Positions 10,173 through 20,315 of a stretch of 64,000 nucleotides of DNA are shown piece after piece. Source of the stretch: Strigamia acuminata (taxonomy: Eukaryota; Arthropoda; Chilopoda; Geophilomorpha; Linotaeniidae). The translations under genes and the position numbers were made by a program. Positions within the stretch are counted from its first letter, which is position 1. The number at the start of each line of letters is the position of its first letter. The stretch spans positions 61,079,369 to 61,143,368 of the forward strand of contig OX442314.1 in the NCBI GenBank assembly GCA_949358305.1. The letters are read 5' to 3'. The notes under the pieces are model-generated. The model worked only from the letters and a program-made list of their open reading frames with translations, ran no database searches and had not been told where the DNA came from.

Positions 10173-11690
10173 TTAATCCTTCTTTTCGACGTCAGTCGAA
10201 ACTTTCTCTTCCTTCTTCTCGACTTCGGCAGAAGTCAGAAAATCAGATTCTTCAGTCGCCTCTGTCGAGACGGCGGAAAACACAGCTTCCTCCGGAGCTT
10301 CAATCTCTTCCGGACTCGGAAGCGGAAACGGCATGTCGTCGAGAAGTTCGGCCACGAAATCAACGACGGACAGCAGCTCTTCTGCATCCTCGAACTGAGC
10401 GTCGTCCGAAGTCTCAGACTTAGACGCTGGAGGGACGCTGGACACGTCGGTTACGGCCGCTGGAGGATCCTCCACGGGTTTAGACGACGCTTCTACAGCC
10501 TGTTGAAGCTTACGAGCTCGCCCTCGTGCCAAGATATTGGTTCGTTGAACCTTGGCAATTTCTCTCGCTCGGTCGAGCGTCAGACAGCCTCGTCCGCGCG
10601 ACATCGTTCTCGGTCGAACGATTTCTTCTACGACCTCGCTTCCAACGCTGTCGGCGGCCTGGACAGTTTCAGTAGAAACTTCAGAGTCCTCGGACGGCGG
10701 CGGTGATTGTCGAAGGGGTTCGACTCTTACCCCGGCGTTGGCTTCAGCACGGGCCCAGGTGAGGAAGCGCGGGTCGATGTAAACCGCTTCGCCACGACTA
10801 TTCAGGAAAAGTCGGCACTTTGGGCAGTGAGCCCAACATCGCTTCTCATTCGGCTTAATGCCTTTCACCACGTGGGGCTGAACCTCCTTGCGCCACGGCT
10901 CCGAACGCGGTCGCGTTTTCCTTCCACGGCAGTTTGGACAACGCATCAATGAAGACCCTGCGGATGCACCGCAGCACCACCCACAGCCGACGCAAAATGG
11001 GCAGATCGTCTCTGTTGCCTGGTCCGTTACGATGTTATCGTGCGGAATTCCTGCTGCCATGTCACGCTCGCACTGTTCTTTGCGTAGGCGGGCCTTCTCG
11101 TCCTTCTTTCTTGCCTTGTTGGCCGCTCGGTACTCGCGGTTGCGAGAAACAGGCTCCGAAAAACGCAAAGCGCCCGGCGGCGGCTCGTTCCATCCGTATT
11201 CGGATGCCGAAGATTCAGCACCGGCAGGAAGATGTACATCAGACGTTGATCGTCCCGCCACAGTCGGTGCAGCTGCATTCGACGTGTTGGCGACGGTAGG
11301 CGCCACGCTTGCAGTTGGCGGCCGAAAATCTGGCGAATGCGGGGCCAACGGGACGTTGATAACGTTTACTGGCGGATATGCTACCTGGGCCAACGGGGCC
11401 AATTGCGCCGACTCATAAACGGTTGGCTGTGCAGATGTGGATGGGGCCTGCATCATCGCATTTAAGTCGAGCGGAAGTCCGTCCGGATGGACGCTCAGCC
11501 AATTTAGCGTTGCTAACTGCAGTGGCGTCAGGGCATACATGGAGGCTGGTGCCGTTGGTATCGGTTGGGCCCTCAAATATGCACGTTCGGCCGAACGGCG
11601 TTGCTCGTCACTAGACGAGGTGGACGAGCTGGAACTTTCATGACGGTGACGTCGATGACTCCGTTTCGAACGGTGTTTACCACTTCCCAT
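10173..11690 (-). CDS. Element 1 ORF3: cysteine-rich basic/acidic protein in the env position
   Basis: A 505-residue protein encoded downstream of pol. The start chosen is the ATG at 11690, because on the minus strand it directly follows a splice acceptor (GTCTGCAG|ATG). The N-terminus is rich in Lys/Arg/His and Ser (KHRSKRSHRRHRHE, then a serine run). Residues 60-160 are Pro/Ala/Thr-rich. Residues about 185-207 are strongly basic. A cysteine module follows at residues 230-254 (CPFCVGCGWCC, then CPNCRG) and another at 285-292 (CWAHCPKC), resembling zinc ribbons of the CxxCxGxG type. The C-terminal 90 residues are very acidic. There is no signal peptide, transmembrane segment, fusion peptide or furin site, so it is not an envelope protein. 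The charged, cysteine-rich layout suggests nucleic-acid binding, but this is inference. I do not recognise the family. Confidence 0.8.
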   Translation of the reverse strand: MGSGKHRSKRSHRRHRHESSSSSTSSSDEQRRSAERAYLRAQPIPTAPASMYALTPLQLATLNWLSVHPDGLPLDLNAMMQAPSTSAQPTVYESAQLAPLAQVAYPPVNVINVPLAPHSPDFRPPTASVAPTVANTSNAAAPTVAGRSTSDVHLPAGAESSASEYGWNEPPPGALRFSEPVSRNREYRAANKARKKDEKARLRKEQCERDMAAGIPHDNIVTDQATETICPFCVGCGWCCGASAGSSLMRCPNCRGRKTRPRSEPWRKEVQPHVVKGIKPNEKRCWAHCPKCRLFLNSRGEAVYIDPRFLTWARAEANAGVRVEPLRQSPPPSEDSEVSTETVQAADSVGSEVVEEIVRPRTMSRGRGCLTLDRAREIAKVQRTNILARGRARKLQQAVEASSKPVEDPPAAVTDVSSVPPASKSETSDDAQFEDAEELLSVVDFVAELLDDMPFPLPSPEEIEAPEEAVFSAVSTEATEESDFLTSAEVEKKEEKVSTDVEKKD

Positions 11691-12744
11691 CTGCAGACGC
11701 AAATAGATTATTTTATTAAAAATAATTCCACTCTAAATAGTCATTCCTTGAGTCCAAAGAATTTAAACGTATTGTTCGCAACGAAAAATACACAACTCGA
11801 GTTATTTATAACCCTCAACATGTGACACTAATGAGTCACATTCCCCTTGTGTTTATGGCACGAGAATGGACTCGCCTGACAGCGATTTTCATCGAAAAAT
11901 CGCAACTTGTTGATTTTTCAAAAGAAAAATTCCCTTTAGTTTTGTAAATTATTTAATCCAACTTCCGAGTATCAAAATATCTTTCGTATTAATTAATTAA
12001 CACCTTAGTCTAATAAATATCTTACATCGAAAATTCATCGCCAAATAATTTATGCAAGCCTCGACCGCGACTTGATTTAAATAATTAGTGCCTACATACT
12101 TAAAACTTAATAATTCATTATTAATTTTTAACCCAACTATTCGACTGAATAGCTAAACTTCCAGAGTGATTTAATGCCGATTCACGCTTATAATACACGT
12201 GAATTTTTTAACTTTTATCGGGACGCCGATATTTTACCAATTGTTGCGAACAATTCTTTTAAATTCTTTGGTCAAAGAATATTATTGAAAACTACTTACG
12301 GTTGAAGCTAGTTTTCCTGCTTGAGTCGACTAAATGAATTATCGTTGAAATCTCGAGTCGAAAAGTGAAGAGGAACGAAGGGACGAAGTCACTTATATCC
12401 ACGTGTGTTACGAAGTGTTTGTGTGCAATGAACCCTGGGAATTTTATTCCCTATTAATTGTCGGGTTCGAGGTTTAATCACACCTCGTAAGTCTCATACC
12501 CTCGTGAAGAGGCGAGATTACCACTTTTCAAAGTAATTCTCTGTATTTTAATTAAAATACATACAAATATGACCAAATAATAAAATATTCTATCGAATAT
12601 TTTAACTTATCGCAACAAATTCATATTTTAATATAAATTTCGATACTCTTCATATCAAAGTGTCCCCCGGTGTTGAGATTTTCAATCACTACACCTGTTA
12701 GACATGTAAAATAATTACTGTCTCCAAGTTTTAAATAAAACTTA
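11691..12744 (-). other. Element 1 internal promoter-like region and ORF3 leader intron
   Basis: This 1-kb block lies between pol and ORF3. On the minus strand a TATA-like GGATATAAGT (complement of 12391-12400) is followed about 90 bases on by a strong splice donor, CC|GTAAGT (GT at 12299-12298). The matching acceptor is TCTGCAG at 11692-11691, immediately before the ORF3 ATG. The intron would span 12299-11691, about 610 bp, and the leader exon would be non-coding. Two TTTTC-N4-GAAAA palindromes (11884-11901, 11913-11930) lie inside the intron. No long ORF is present in this block. Confidence 0.55.
12391..12400 (-). promoter_or_regulatory. Candidate TATA box for ORF3 of Element 1
   Basis: The minus strand reads GGATATAAGT. 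It is about 90 bases upstream of the consensus donor GTAAGT, which is the spacing expected of a short leader exon. No initiator motif was identified with confidence. Confidence 0.4.
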
Positions 12745-15700
12745 TCAATTCCAACAGAACTTTGAGGCTTTTCCTCGTTGTTGGTATGGTTTTTTAAATA
12801 CTGCAGTGATGTTTCGCACGAAATTTTCATCTGCATATTTAGGATTCGGCCTTCGCTCTCGTCGAGGACGAAGGCTAGTTCGCGGAACTACCGGTTGGGG
12901 TTTGCGGAGTTTTCGAGGTGGTTTCTTTGGAGATTCACCTCTTTTCAATGCCGCTTTCTTTTCTATAGCAGTTAAGCGTTGTCTATGTCTATGTTTAGAC
13001 TTTGTGGGCGCAGATTTGTCAATCTGCACTGAAGTTGAGTCGGATAATTCCATTGGAATTTCTGAGGAAGTTTCAGGAATTAATTCCATTTCCTCAGCAT
13101 CCGGAAGTTGATTACTTTCGTCCATCCATTTAGGATTTTCTTGAGGCGAGTAAGAGGCGGACTTTTGTCCTATTTTCCAAGTCTCAATCGGGTACGACGG
13201 AGTATAGGGATACAACGCTTTAATATTTACTGATTTTTCAATCGAACCATCAGCTAATTTGCGTAATTTATACGCTCCACCAGGAAGTACTTTAGTAATT
13301 TCCCACGGTCCATCTCTCTTCTCGGCAAATCCAGCGGAGATATTTTTATCTGCGCACGAGAGAATGTGAGTCTGTTTCCAAACTAAATCTCCAACTTCGA
13401 ACTCCGTAATTACGAACTTTTGTTCGTGTATTTTCCTATGTCGTTCAAAATTCAATTGAATTCTGCGATGCATCTCTTGATGCGATCTGCGCAATACATC
13501 CAATAGTCTCTGACATATTTTTCTGGATTTTCTTTGTCAAATGGATTGGCATGTTTGATAATCCTGGGGTCGAAGGGTAATGTTACGATTCTCCCCGTGT
13601 TAAGTAGCATCGGGCTTGAGCCTGTTGCCGATGACACATTATTTCGCATTGCAAACGCAAATTCGTCTAAATAACGTGGCCATTGCGTGTGCACATCTGT
13701 GTACAGGGCCAACATCGTCTTTATATCTCTATTGGCTCGCTCTGTCGGGTTCGCCTGGGCATGATACGTGCTTGTATGGGACGGGCGAATGTTGTACATT
13801 TCGCAATACTCATTGTAAATATCGGAAACAAATTGTTTTCCGTTATCGCTCACAATCTTTTTGGGGTGTCCCCATCTGTTTGTAACAGATCTTAATTCTT
13901 GAACGCAGTTAGCGCTCGTGGCTTTTGTCAAAGCCTTAATTTCAACGAACTTGGTACAATTGTCAATAATGACAAAAATATACTGGTTTTGGGACCTTCC
14001 CGCGGGTTTTGGGCCCATCAAGTCCATGTTAATACATTCCCAAGGATTGGTCATGTTGTGTGGTGTGTAAGGAGCTGCGTGCCTTTTCTGTTGAATAGGT
14101 TTGTACTGAGCACAGTGCGTGCAGCTTTTGACGTAGTTCCTGACACTTCTACTCATACCAGGCCAGAAATATATTAAACGCGTTTTCTCAAGCGTCTTAC
14201 TCATCCCAGCGTGACCGCTTAGGGGGTGGCCATGACAAGCGAAGAGTACTCGTTTTACGAGTGAACTGGGTACAACGACTTTAAAGCCATTTCCCGAATC
14301 GTTTAATTCCTCTTCGAATGAAGGGTTAAAATAGATGATCATTTGATCACCATCAACTTCTTTTTTGTCCAAACAATAGTTTTTGACTTTGTTTTTCCAT
14401 TCTTTTATTTCAGATTGTGGTATCCCAACAACCTTGTCATTTAATAAATATTCCCGAATGCGTTTGCATTCAGTATCTAGTAACTGAGCATCTATTATTT
14501 CTCTCCTTGTAGGAGGGACTTCTTTAAGTACTTCAGTCAACGCACTGTACAAGGTTTCTTGTACTTCCTCCCCCTCCTTTTCTTCAGAACATTCTTTAGA
14601 ATTTTCTGAAAAATAGGAACGCACACTAGCCAAATATTCTCGTTTCTCCGGGGCACGATTTAATGAAACAGAAGGATTTCCGTCCCACTCAGGCCAGTAT
14701 TGTTTAATTTCAACAGGTTCCACATGATCACGAAGAGGAATGTCTTCCTCTGTTAGTGGGGCTCTAGAAAGTGCGTCTGCAACTTGGTTAGCAGCACCTT
14801 TTCGAAAAACAATTTTAAAATTTCCACATTGGATTCTTAAGGCCCATCGGCCAAATTTCCCAGATGGTTCAGGCGTTCGCATCAACCATTTCAGTGCTTC
14901 TGCATCTGACTCTAAAGTGAATGTACCATATTCGAGATATGGTTTAAATCGATCGATAGCCCACACTACTGCGAGACATTCGAGTTCCGGCGTTGTATAA
15001 CGCTTCTCCGCTCCACGTAAAACTCTGCTTGCATAAGCTACAGGTCTGGGTACAGAAATATTTTTCTGCTTCTTTTCATCGAATATATTGACGTCTTGGC
15101 AAAGGACAGCTCCTAAGCCTTCATGTGAAGCGTCAGTCATGACAACAAATGGCAAAGTCATATCTGGTTTGTGTAGACAATTGTCACCACAAAGTAGCTC
15201 TTTAATTTTATTAAAAGCTACTGTCTGCTCATCTCCCCATTCAAATGGAGTTTTCTCATTCATCATACGTGTGTATGGTGCGGCAATAGTTCCGTGATTT
15301 GGAACAAACTTCCTGAAGAAGTTAGTCATGCCGTGAAAGCGCTGAATGTCTTTAGCACACGTGGGGGTGGGAAATTTCATGATCGCCGATATTTTATCGG
15401 GATCACCGAAGAGACCTTCGGGTTTAATCCAGTGGCCCAAGAATTTTAATTCTGTACGCCCAAAACGAGATTTCGCTTTATTTATTGTCATGTTGGCTTG
15501 GTTAAGCCTTTCCAAAACATCTCGAACATGTTTGAGATGATCATCCCAATTATCTGAATACACAATTACGTCATCCAAATAAACTAACGCGTAGTCTTGC
15601 AAAGCTGAGCCTAAAATGCCTTCCATCAGACGTTGGAAAGTACAAGGCGCATTGCAAAGGCCGAACGGCATTCGCACAAACTGATAAGGGCCGTTTGGCG

Positions 15701-16874
15701 TATAAAACGCCGTTTTCGGACGATCTTCCTTACACATTTCGACTTGGTAGTAACCTTTAACAAGGTCAATAGACGTAAAATACTTTGCCGGACCAGTATT
15801 ATGCAACAAAAGGTCAATACTTGGCATTTGTATTACTTCGACTTCAGTGATGGCATTTAGCCACCGGTAGTCAATGCACATCCTATACGAGCCGTCAGGC
15901 TTCGCAACAATGACGGGATGACTTATGAAGGGCCCTTTGGCCTTTTCAATGAGTCCATCCTGTTCCAATTCTGCAGCTAGTTTGGTCATAATGGCTCTCT
16001 TGGCCGGGTTATACATTCTATACTGCATTTTGGGCAATGAATGCCCTTCTTTGAACTTAATACGATGTTGGGTTACGTTGGTGCACCCAACTTGATCACG
16101 AAATACATTCGGTATCGAGTTAACCACTTCGCGAAGTGCTAGTCTTTGTTCTGGAGTGCAGTCGCTCTCCTCAACTAATTTTTTATCCCAAGTCAACACA
16201 GGAGTGTCTGTTAACTCAATTGAGTTGAGAGTGGACGACAGTCCTAAATAATCGAAAGTAATTCGATTTAACGGGGCGAGGGCCAAATTGGCTTCTTCCG
16301 ATTCATAAGGAGCGGACCAATTAGGTTTATCTGCACAAGAGAACTCTTGTAAATGTGGATGCGGACTAATTTTCTGTCTGCGCATGAAATTGTGACCAAG
16401 TATCAAGCCACAAACTCGTTTTGCTAAAACGATGAAATTCATTGGTGTAAATTCATCAGCCCATTGCACGCACAAAGTTATTTGTCCGACAGGCTTGTGT
16501 GCTACGCCTACAGCGTTAACCAACATGTTTCTGGGAGCCTCTTGCAAAAATTCTGGCAAAGCCTGAGTTTCAGACAAGAGTTGTTCCCCGATGTAACATT
16601 GAGATGCTCCTGTATCCATGAGCGCGTTGTAGGTGAGCCCACCAATTGTGATCTTCATTCGAGGATCATCTTTATTATTACCTAAAGTAATATTGTGCAA
16701 ATTATTGCCGCCTATGACTCTGTTGAGTCGGCGAAGTCTACAGAATTTCTTCGTGTAACACTTGTGGGGAAACAATGTCAGATTTTTTAATTGTTCTGTC
16801 ATTTCTTGCAGATTTTCCTCTACTCCGCCACTATGACTAGTGGCTACTTCAAGACAAGTTGTGTCTACATCCAT
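12745..16874 (-). CDS. pol: Element 1 pol (protease, reverse transcriptase, RNase H, integrase), one frameshift
   Basis: The main frame (16874-13452, 1,140 codons) carries, in order: an aspartic protease (LMDTGAS near residue 86), reverse transcriptase (catalytic YLDD), RNase H (TDASHEGLGAVL, then DALSRAP), an integrase zinc finger (HGHPLSGHAG ... CTHCAQYK) and an integrase core with Asp, SDNGKQF and the Glu in NPTERANRD. The C-terminal part, including the conserved DLVWK and KRDGPWEI, continues in another frame (13503-12745). The switch fits the loss of one base in a run of five A (minus strand) at 13522-13518. The frame is open upstream of the first ATG as far as the gag frameshift site, so pol should be made as a gag-pol fusion. 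As read, the integrase C-terminus would be lost. Confidence 0.93.
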
Positions 16875-16908
16875 AAATAAAATTTTCGATGTAGCATTAG
16901 CTACTTCT

Positions 16909-16949
16909 GGGGGATGGAATAAACCTTCGTCCCCCGGATCTAGTTTTTT
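16909..16949 (-). promoter_or_regulatory. -1 ribosomal frameshift signal between gag and pol (Element 1)
   Basis: On the minus strand the last gag codons are TTA AAA AAC TAG. They contain the canonical heptamer A AAA AAC (16949-16943) in the correct frame, directly followed by the gag stop (16942-16940). After seven bases a GGGGGA / TCCCCC stem (16935-16930 with 16914-16909) can form around a 15-base loop. A -1 shift enters a frame that stays open through the pol ATG at 16874. Slippery site, spacer and stem match the known pattern for this mechanism. Confidence 0.8.
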
Positions 16950-19186
16950 AAACTAGTCGCACTTGAATCAGCAGATTCTGGCTTGATCAAAGTCTTGACC
17001 ATTTCTGCCAACGAGTTAGTCAGCGAAGTTTGTAACTTATTTTCAAAAGTATTTAATTTCGCATCAAGTTTAGCATCTAGTGTTGCATCCAACACTTCTT
17101 GAGTTATCCACCTATTATTAGGTCGTTTAGAAGTAGGATCCACAGTCGGGGAATCCGGCGTACTTCGTTTTTGCAACTCTTCAGAGTTGAAATTTGCACG
17201 TGGTTTTAAATCTGGACATTCTCGACGCATGTGTCCTGGTTTCTTACAGTGGTAACAAACTAATTGACCACGTCTGGTCTGATCCACTACTCCATTTATT
17301 AAATAAACGGCCTCGCATTCCTCAGGTAACTCTTCTTCACAAATATTAAGTTGTTCTTGTGAATCCAAAGTTAAAGATTTAACATTTGTCTTTGGCTGAG
17401 GACGAGTGTCAGTTTTCCGAGGTGGGAAAACAACTGGATTGGAAATGTTTTCCCTTGCTCCATTAGCTGTACGACTGTACAAGCCTTTATTTTTTGTTAT
17501 AACGGTATAAATCTCTGTCAGAGGCAAATCCGCTATGCCTTGCGTATGCAAAAGCAAATCATTAGCAGGAGTTACACTCCCGATAAAAAGACAACCAGCC
17601 CCTTTTGCAACAAGACTGTCTTGTAATATCCATAACTGGTAATATTTGTGCATAAAGTCGTAAAGACTTTCTGTTTCCAGTTGTTTCAACTTAGTTAGTT
17701 GGTTCGTCCGCTCTTGTCGAGTGGCTACAAACCGTTCTTTGAACGCCTGTTCAAATACTTCCCAAGATATGAAATCTTCTCTCCTTTCATGAAACCAACC
17801 ATGCGCTTGCTCGGTTAAATAACCGGCCACGCCTTTAACAAGCATGTCATCGAGTGACATGTTTCGCAGGAAAGCAACATTTTTTACAATATTGAGAAAG
17901 CGTTCGCTTTCTTCTGCTTTTCCGGAGAATACAGGGATATCTGGTGGTTTCAAACAGTTAGTTTGAGGGACAGTGGCGGAACTTTTTCCTGCCTGCATCA
18001 ACTTGTGCATGGTCGTGGCAATTGACGCGAGGTCATCAGTCGTCATTCCAAAGCTACTGGGGGGGCGCGAATTGTCATTTGACGATCCGCCATTGTTTGG
18101 TTGACTCGAGTTATTTTGACTTGAGCCACCACTATTAAAGTTGAAATTATTCGACCCTCCTTGATTTGACCTACCGTGGTTACCAAAGTTCGAATGGTTA
18201 TTCGAATTGCCTTGGTTCCCATAATTCGAATGATTATTAGAATTACCCTGATTGTTAAAATTCGGACGGTTGTTCGAACTTTCTTGATTACCAAAATTCG
18301 GACGATAGTTCGAATTACCTGGCGTACCCCGATTCAAATAGTTATTTGAATTTCCTGGAGTTCCAGTAGACGGTTTATTTGAATCGTTCGGATTATTTGG
18401 GTTATTCGAGTTCGGAGGAACTGGGTGACCCCTTTGCATGTTAGGTGCTGGACTAGAATTGTTTGCAAATCTAGAATTTGGGTCAAAACGACGGTTTGGA
18501 CCTCTTGTCGCACCTGAATTTGGGTTCAAATTTCCAGCGAGATTCGGACAACTATTTGATCCGTTTAGAAAACTTGGATTAGGGTTGACCATATTAGGCG
18601 GACCCAAATTCGCTCTGTTGAACGTATTCTCAAAGTTCTCTGGATTTGTAAATCCTCTTTGTTGGTTGCGAGCGAAGTTATTCGCTCGTAATCGTTGTTG
18701 AAAAGCACGATTAAAATCTCCTGGTGTCAAATTCGACTGATCTTGACGAGGAGGTTGTGCATTTTTATTTCTATATCTAGAAATAGGCGTCGAAGGAGTG
18801 GGACTAAAATTATTTAATCTTTGGCTGGCTGGGGAATTAGGTTGCTCCGACGTAGCACGAGGCGCGTGCACAAAATCTAACACTTCGGTCAAAGATCTAA
18901 ATTGGTTTGGGTTCAAACCGTGATCCTGACAAAATAGTAGACCGCCTCGGCCTAAATGAGAACCTTCAGGAATGCATTCCTCTTCTCCAGGCGGAGTAGG
19001 CTCACGTGGAGCCCTATTCTCTCCAGATGGTCCGGCTGTTTCATTTGAAACGCCATTATGGACCGCGTGATTTTCCACTTCTTCAGTTCCATTAGGAACA
19101 GGTATAAACCCGGATAGATTCATTCCACCGGTCAAACAAGTTCTTTCCTTACCACGGGTGTTCATGTGATGCTGGTTATTAGTCAT
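16940..19186 (-). CDS. gag: Element 1 gag
   Basis: A 748-residue structural protein. The N-terminal half is Asn/Pro/Ser/Gly-rich, with repeated N-x-GN-NN motifs between about residues 195 and 375, so it is likely disordered. A Ty3-type gag core follows (GWFHERREDFISWEVFEQAF and a leucine-rich stretch), then a single CCHC zinc knuckle (CYHCKKPGHMRREC) near residue 650 that should bind genomic RNA. The C-terminus overlaps the frameshift signal into pol. A later in-frame ATG eight codons downstream (MNTRGKE) is also possible as the start. Confidence 0.92.
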   Translation of the reverse strand: MTNNQHHMNTRGKERTCLTGGMNLSGFIPVPNGTEEVENHAVHNGVSNETAGPSGENRAPREPTPPGEEECIPEGSHLGRGGLLFCQDHGLNPNQFRSLTEVLDFVHAPRATSEQPNSPASQRLNNFSPTPSTPISRYRNKNAQPPRQDQSNLTPGDFNRAFQQRLRANNFARNQQRGFTNPENFENTFNRANLGPPNMVNPNPSFLNGSNSCPNLAGNLNPNSGATRGPNRRFDPNSRFANNSSPAPNMQRGHPVPPNSNNPNNPNDSNKPSTGTPGNSNNYLNRGTPGNSNYRPNFGNQESSNNRPNFNNQGNSNNHSNYGNQGNSNNHSNFGNHGRSNQGGSNNFNFNSGGSSQNNSSQPNNGGSSNDNSRPPSSFGMTTDDLASIATTMHKLMQAGKSSATVPQTNCLKPPDIPVFSGKAEESERFLNIVKNVAFLRNMSLDDMLVKGVAGYLTEQAHGWFHERREDFISWEVFEQAFKERFVATRQERTNQLTKLKQLETESLYDFMHKYYQLWILQDSLVAKGAGCLFIGSVTPANDLLLHTQGIADLPLTEIYTVITKNKGLYSRTANGARENISNPVVFPPRKTDTRPQPKTNVKSLTLDSQEQLNICEEELPEECEAVYLINGVVDQTRRGQLVCYHCKKPGHMRRECPDLKPRANFNSEELQKRSTPDSPTVDPTSKRPNNRWITQEVLDATLDAKLDAKLNTFENKLQTSLTNSLAEMVKTLIKPESADSSATSLKN

Positions 19187-20295
19187 AACTAAACTTAAAA
19201 CTAAGAAAATTTCCTAAGTCTGAGAGATAATGATGAAGTTGCAAACGTTCAGGAGGATCGCAAACGAAGCAGTGGTCACACTAGTTCGAAAGGAAGTATG
19301 GGTACTTCGATACACCTCTCTGATTGGTCAAGTATCAACGCTAGTCTCGCGAGAGTCCAATCTCGTCCGAGATTGGTGGAAATCATCAAGTTCGTGGAAC
19401 CGTAATCTTGACAGATTCCAGTGTTATGACGTAGTCACCAAACAAAATGGATACTTTTCAAAGTATTTTTAAAATATCACCGCATTTATTAATAAATGAA
19501 TGATCACCTTTATGGAATTTTTTAAAGTTTTTTTTTTAAAACTCGTAATTTCAAAAGACGCGCCGATTCGTTTGAATCGACGGCTTTTCTGCACAACACG
19601 GGTTGCTAGGCAACACAACAGCGAGAATTCTTCTTCGCTAAAATTCGAATGGTATTCCGTTCGTAAAATTCGATTTCAATGACTTGAGATCACGATTTTT
19701 AACCAACATTTTAATGTAGATCAAGTCTGTAAAATAAGGTAAACCCATTCTAAATATAAATTTTACTTCTCGGAAAAATGTCAATTTTCTTTCTAATTTA
19801 TTTAGGCAAATAAATTTAGGTTTAACTTGAAGTCTCAAGCAAAATACGTGTGAAAAATATTTCTAAAAATAAAAACAACTGTTAAATTGATAGAATTCTT
19901 TAAGAATTCCGTCAAAAGTCAACTTTTCAAAATTAGGCCCGACCGCGTGGTTTTGTCAGATTTGTCGGCGACAACATGACGCTACCCGGGCGGGGTCAAC
20001 TTCAACAAGTTCGGGCAAGACTCCTATTCTCGGGGTTGGGCCTTTAGGCCTGACCACGCGGTAGAAATTATTAATTTGTTAAAACGTATAATTTCCACGG
20101 CAGAGAATAAAGAACAAAGTGAGTTACACTTATTATGCTTTTCAACAAATTTTAAGACAAAAATAAAATATAGTAGACACTTATAAATCTCAAACGAAAT
20201 TTATTTTTACACACAAAAATCTCCGTAAAATGTTACACTACTCGAATTCATCATAGGCACAAAACTTCAAAATTTATTTTAAATTTATGCAGCCT
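19187..20295 (-). other. Element 1 non-coding leader
   Basis: 1.1 kb between the primer site and gag with no supported ORF. It holds a near-perfect RFX X-box palindrome (GTTGCTAGGCAAC, 19602-19614) and a degenerate TTTTC-type palindrome near 19456. A packaging signal would be expected here but cannot be recognised by eye. Confidence 0.6.
19602..19614. promoter_or_regulatory. RFX X-box palindrome
   Basis: GTTGCTAGGCAAC has two complementary half-sites (GTTGC and GCAAC) around TAG, the classical X-box form. RFX factors drive ciliary and, in many animals, testis expression; function here is inference. Confidence 0.45.
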
Positions 20296-20313
20296 ATCTC
20301 GGTAGAACCTCCA
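20296..20313 (-). other. Primer-binding site, tRNA-Gln type (Element 1)
   Basis: The minus strand reads TGGAGGTTCTACCGAGAT, one mismatch from the tRNA-Gln complement, two bases inside the 5' LTR. The truncated element at the left edge uses the same tRNA. Confidence 0.88.
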
Positions 20314-20315
20314 CT

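Noticed and set aside
10173-11690. Element 1 ORF3 as an envelope gene
   Set aside because: No signal peptide, membrane segment, fusion peptide or glycoprotein character.
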